From the NCBI GenBank assembly GCA_030656615.1, contig JAUSOY010000081.1, forward strand, positions 33,896-97,895: a stretch of DNA of 64,000 bases, in the 5' to 3' direction. The DNA is from Bacteroidales bacterium. Lineage in GTDB: Bacteria > Bacteroidota > Bacteroidia > Bacteroidales > TTA-H9. The translations under genes and the position numbers were made by a program. Positions 59,711 through 64,000 of this stretch are shown here, in pieces (positions within the stretch are counted from its first letter, which is position 1; each line of letters opens with the position of its first letter). Below the pieces are notes generated by a model. It searched no databases and was not told the origin of the DNA. It was given only the letters and a program-made list of their open reading frames with translations.

Positions 59711-60997
59711 TTGATTAAACCCCATCAAATTAAATATATGAAAACGACAACCTTATTTTTAGTCTTTTTAATCTGCGTAATATCGCTATTTAGTCAGATT
59801 ATTGATCGCAAATATGATTTTCTTATCCGAAAAGCTGACTCTTTGTATCAGGTAAAAGATTTTAAGAACTCTGGTTTTGCATTTTCTAATGCTTTTAAAG
59901 CACCTGATTCTAAAATAACAAGAAACCATCGTTATAATGCTGCTTGTTCTTGGGCTTTGGCAAACTATCCTGACAGCGCCTTTTATCATTTAAAATATAT
60001 TGCCACTAAAATGAATTACACGGATTATGGGCATATAAAGGGAGATCCTGATTTCAAATCACTTTATAGTGATAAAAGATGGCAATCCATTACTGAGTTG
60101 GTTAAAGCAAATAAAGACATAGCCTATTCCAATATAGACTTCATAACTCTTGATGGATACAAAGTTGAAGTATTAACGTCCGGGATGCAAAATAATAAAG
60201 CAAATAAACCGGTGGTTGTTTTTGAAAATGGAATGGCAAGTAGTTTTGGAAGTTGGGATATAGTAGTGGAAGAAATTTCCAAAACAAATGCAGTGCTTCG
60301 ATACAATCGTCCAAGAATAGGAGAATCAGAAAATGATAACCTTCCGCCAACAACAACGCATATTGTTAACAATCTGAGAAAAATGCTTTTACAAAAAGGA
60401 TTGAAACCACCTTACTTATTGGTTTCTCATTCATTTGGCGGAGCTTATATAAGAAGTTTTGCCTCCATGTATCCGGAGGAAATTGCAGGTCTTGTTTTTG
60501 TGGATCCCGTTGACTTTACTCAAAAAAAAGGGGATGGCGATTTGCCCTACCTCGAAATTGGATTGACCCAACATCAGATTGATTCAATTTTTGGAAAACC
60601 ATATGGTAATTTTATAGAGAAACTTTACGAAGAAATGCCTGGTTTCTATGTTGAGGAAGTCAAAATTTCAAGGTCTTTATATAATAGTGAGTTTAAGGAA
60701 TGTGCAAGCAATCCTTTGCCTAATGTGCCAGTACATTTTATACAGGCAGGGGGATACACCTCTAATGAAGCACCTACCATTTATGATAGAGAAAAAATGT
60801 GGAGAATTGCCAATAATCTTAAAATGAAACGTTGGCTCGCGCTTATTAACCCGTTGAAACATGGTAAGTACTTCTATAGTTCGCAATCCGGCCACTATAT
60901 TCAACAAGATGACCCTGATTTAGTAATTTCAAGTATTAAATTGGCTTTGCTGGATTATTCTAAAATCAAGAAAGAAAAAGAAACCAACCGCCAATAG
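59711..60997 (+). CDS. Alpha/beta hydrolase with N-terminal helical-repeat region
   Basis: VVFENGMASSFGSWDIVV, LLVSHSFGGAYIRSFASMYPEEIAGLVFVDPVD (nucleophile elbow SHSFGG), GHYIQQDDPDLV; likely start 59738. Confidence 0.88.
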   Translation: MIKPHQIKYMKTTTLFLVFLICVISLFSQIIDRKYDFLIRKADSLYQVKDFKNSGFAFSNAFKAPDSKITRNHRYNAACSWALANYPDSAFYHLKYIATKMNYTDYGHIKGDPDFKSLYSDKRWQSITELVKANKDIAYSNIDFITLDGYKVEVLTSGMQNNKANKPVVVFENGMASSFGSWDIVVEEISKTNAVLRYNRPRIGESENDNLPPTTTHIVNNLRKMLLQKGLKPPYLLVSHSFGGAYIRSFASMYPEEIAGLVFVDPVDFTQKKGDGDLPYLEIGLTQHQIDSIFGKPYGNFIEKLYEEMPGFYVEEVKISRSLYNSEFKECASNPLPNVPVHFIQAGGYTSNEAPTIYDREKMWRIANNLKMKRWLALINPLKHGKYFYSSQSGHYIQQDDPDLVISSIKLALLDYSKIKKEKETNRQ

Positions 60998-61045
60998 ATT
61001 GGAAGCTGCACGGACAGTCCCGTCTCCCGGAACTCAGCCCAGAGT

Positions 61046-61110
61046 CAGTTTAACCCGGTATAGGATCAGATGATGCCAGAACTGGCTGATAAGCTTGCCT
61101 ACCTAAACGC
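61046..61110 (+). pseudogene. Degenerate gene-fragment repeat, copy B
   Basis: cagtttaacccgg...gatgatgccagaactggctgataagcttgcctacctaaacgc; frame MMPELADKLAYLNACQTETK. Confidence 0.45.
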
Positions 61111-61216
61111 ATGTCAGACAGAAACGAAGTAGCAAATTGAATGGAAAAAATTACCTAAAACAATAAACGCCAGCCACTAACACACGCTATGTTTCAAGTG
61201 GGAACAGATTCTATTT

Positions 61217-62884
<1,668 letters not shown>

Positions 62885-63350
62885 CTATTTGCAATACGAT
62901 TTCCCCGCCTGCAAAATTACAACCTTTAAGCGTAGCAATCCACTCATAGCAATAAAACCCATAAGAGTATGAAGTAATTGAGTCAATCGTATGAGGTTTA
63001 CTACGGTGTATAATTCATGAAATTTTATTGAACCGGGTAACCGATAGCTTCGTCAGAATGCATTTAGCATCAAGGAAAACAAGAATATGAATCAAAGCCA
63101 CCTGGTTACATTTTTGGTATTCGAAGTAAACAAAAAGCATCCGACGTGCTATTCTAAAAACTGAAACTGATAGTCCATCAACGATTTTTTTAACATTGTT
63201 GGAGAAAAATCCATCAGAGAGATTCGGAGAACAACACATTGAATACTCTTTAGTAAAAATGAGGAAATAAATAAAGGATACTCTCAGAGCAAACTCAAAG
63301 ATAAATCAGGTTTATTAATACCTTCACTGATCAATTAAAAGGACACATCC

Positions 63351-63731
63351 ATGTCAAATATTCTGCTTTTTTCGATGCTAACCATCACCCTGGCTTTGGT
63401 ATTCTATTCGGTGGGTGTTTGGTCAGAGCGTTTTTCAAAATTTCTCAAACCCTGGCATGTTATTACTTTCTGGATTGGTTTTACTTTCGATGTTTGTGGC
63501 ACTTCGGCCATGCATTACATTTCAAATAATCCCTTCGATTTAACCAATATGCATACCCTAACCGGACAAATTGCACTTTGGCTAATGCTGGCTCATGCCA
63601 TTTGGGCCACATCCGTCGTACGCCGAAAAAAAACCGAATTGCAAAAGAAATTTCATCGCTACAGTTTATTCGTATGGATCATTTGGTTAATCCCCTACAT
63701 TGGAGGAATGATTTTAGGGATGAACCGATAA
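63351..63731 (+). CDS. TIGR03987-like/HsmA-type small membrane protein
   Basis: 126 aa four-TM protein; FWIGFTFDVCGTSAMHYISNNPFDLTNMHTLTGQIALWLMLAHAIWA. Confidence 0.75.
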   Translation: MSNILLFSMLTITLALVFYSVGVWSERFSKFLKPWHVITFWIGFTFDVCGTSAMHYISNNPFDLTNMHTLTGQIALWLMLAHAIWATSVVRRKKTELQKKFHRYSLFVWIIWLIPYIGGMILGMNR

Positions 63732-63806
63732 AAAACCAAATTTTCTCTGATGGATCGAATGATACCATATTAACCGAACATCAGTATATTATCATAAAAA
63801 AAGAAA

Positions 63807-63836
63807 GGCCGCCACTCTGTTGAGCGACGGCCTTCA
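63807..63836. terminator. Likely bidirectional intrinsic terminator
   Basis: aaggccg...cggcctt stem (inner ctc/gag), T-tracts on both strands. Confidence 0.7.
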
Positions 63837-63862
63837 ATAATTTTTTGAATTAGAAAATACGG

Positions 63863-64000
63863 CTATGTTCTAATTAATACAGCATTTTCTTTAAAAAGCT
63901 TGAACAATTCATAAGCCTCTGAAGAAGCTAGTATTGAATAAAGCCAAGCTTTGATAATTGTTTTTGTTCCCGATAATTTTCCGGCATATGCATACCAGTT
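63863..64000 (-). CDS. C-terminal part of a hypothetical protein (5' end beyond window)
   Basis: Minus-strand open frame NWYAYAGKLSGTKTIIKAWLYSILASSEAYELFKLFKENAVLIRT*, followed by the terminator at 63807-63836. Confidence 0.45.
   Translation of the reverse strand, partial: NWYAYAGKLSGTKTIIKAWLYSILASSEAYELFKLFKENAVLIRT

Overview
This 64 kb window looks like ordinary Bacteroidota (probably Bacteroidales-like) chromosome: AT-rich, densely coding on both strands. Indicators are T9SS C-terminal sorting domains, DUF3078 proteins, TAnnTTTG-type -7 promoter elements, a futalosine-pathway MqnA and HydF. I found no rRNA, tRNA, CRISPR array, intact transposon or prophage. Most genes are housekeeping or conserved: Mpl, Ddl, RdgB, Ung, RluD-type, L31 type B, ECF sigma/anti-sigma, ABC-F, A2M-PBP1C, aspartase-like/HydF. 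The most interesting locus is about 11.4-17.8 kb. It is a minus-strand block (membrane thioredoxin, ArsM-like methyltransferase, an unannotated 33-aa Cys-containing peptide absent from the supplied ORF track, a radical SAM/SPASM enzyme, an N-terminal Trx-TrxR fusion, DUF302, polyferredoxin) divergent from a Crp/Fnr-type regulator. It has the layout of an undescribed RiPP-like, thiol-redox-linked system, possibly for metalloid or thiol chemistry. Other items are a TIM-barrel-like plus degenerate FGE-fold fusion, a GH3-beta-lactamase fusion, a HydF with a C-x-H-x46-Q-C-x-x-C cluster motif, a 60-bp near-perfect palindromic terminator, a terminator overlapping the 3' end of mqnA, and a pair of degenerate repeats flanking an alpha/beta hydrolase. 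All product calls come from reading translated motifs by eye; no database search was run.
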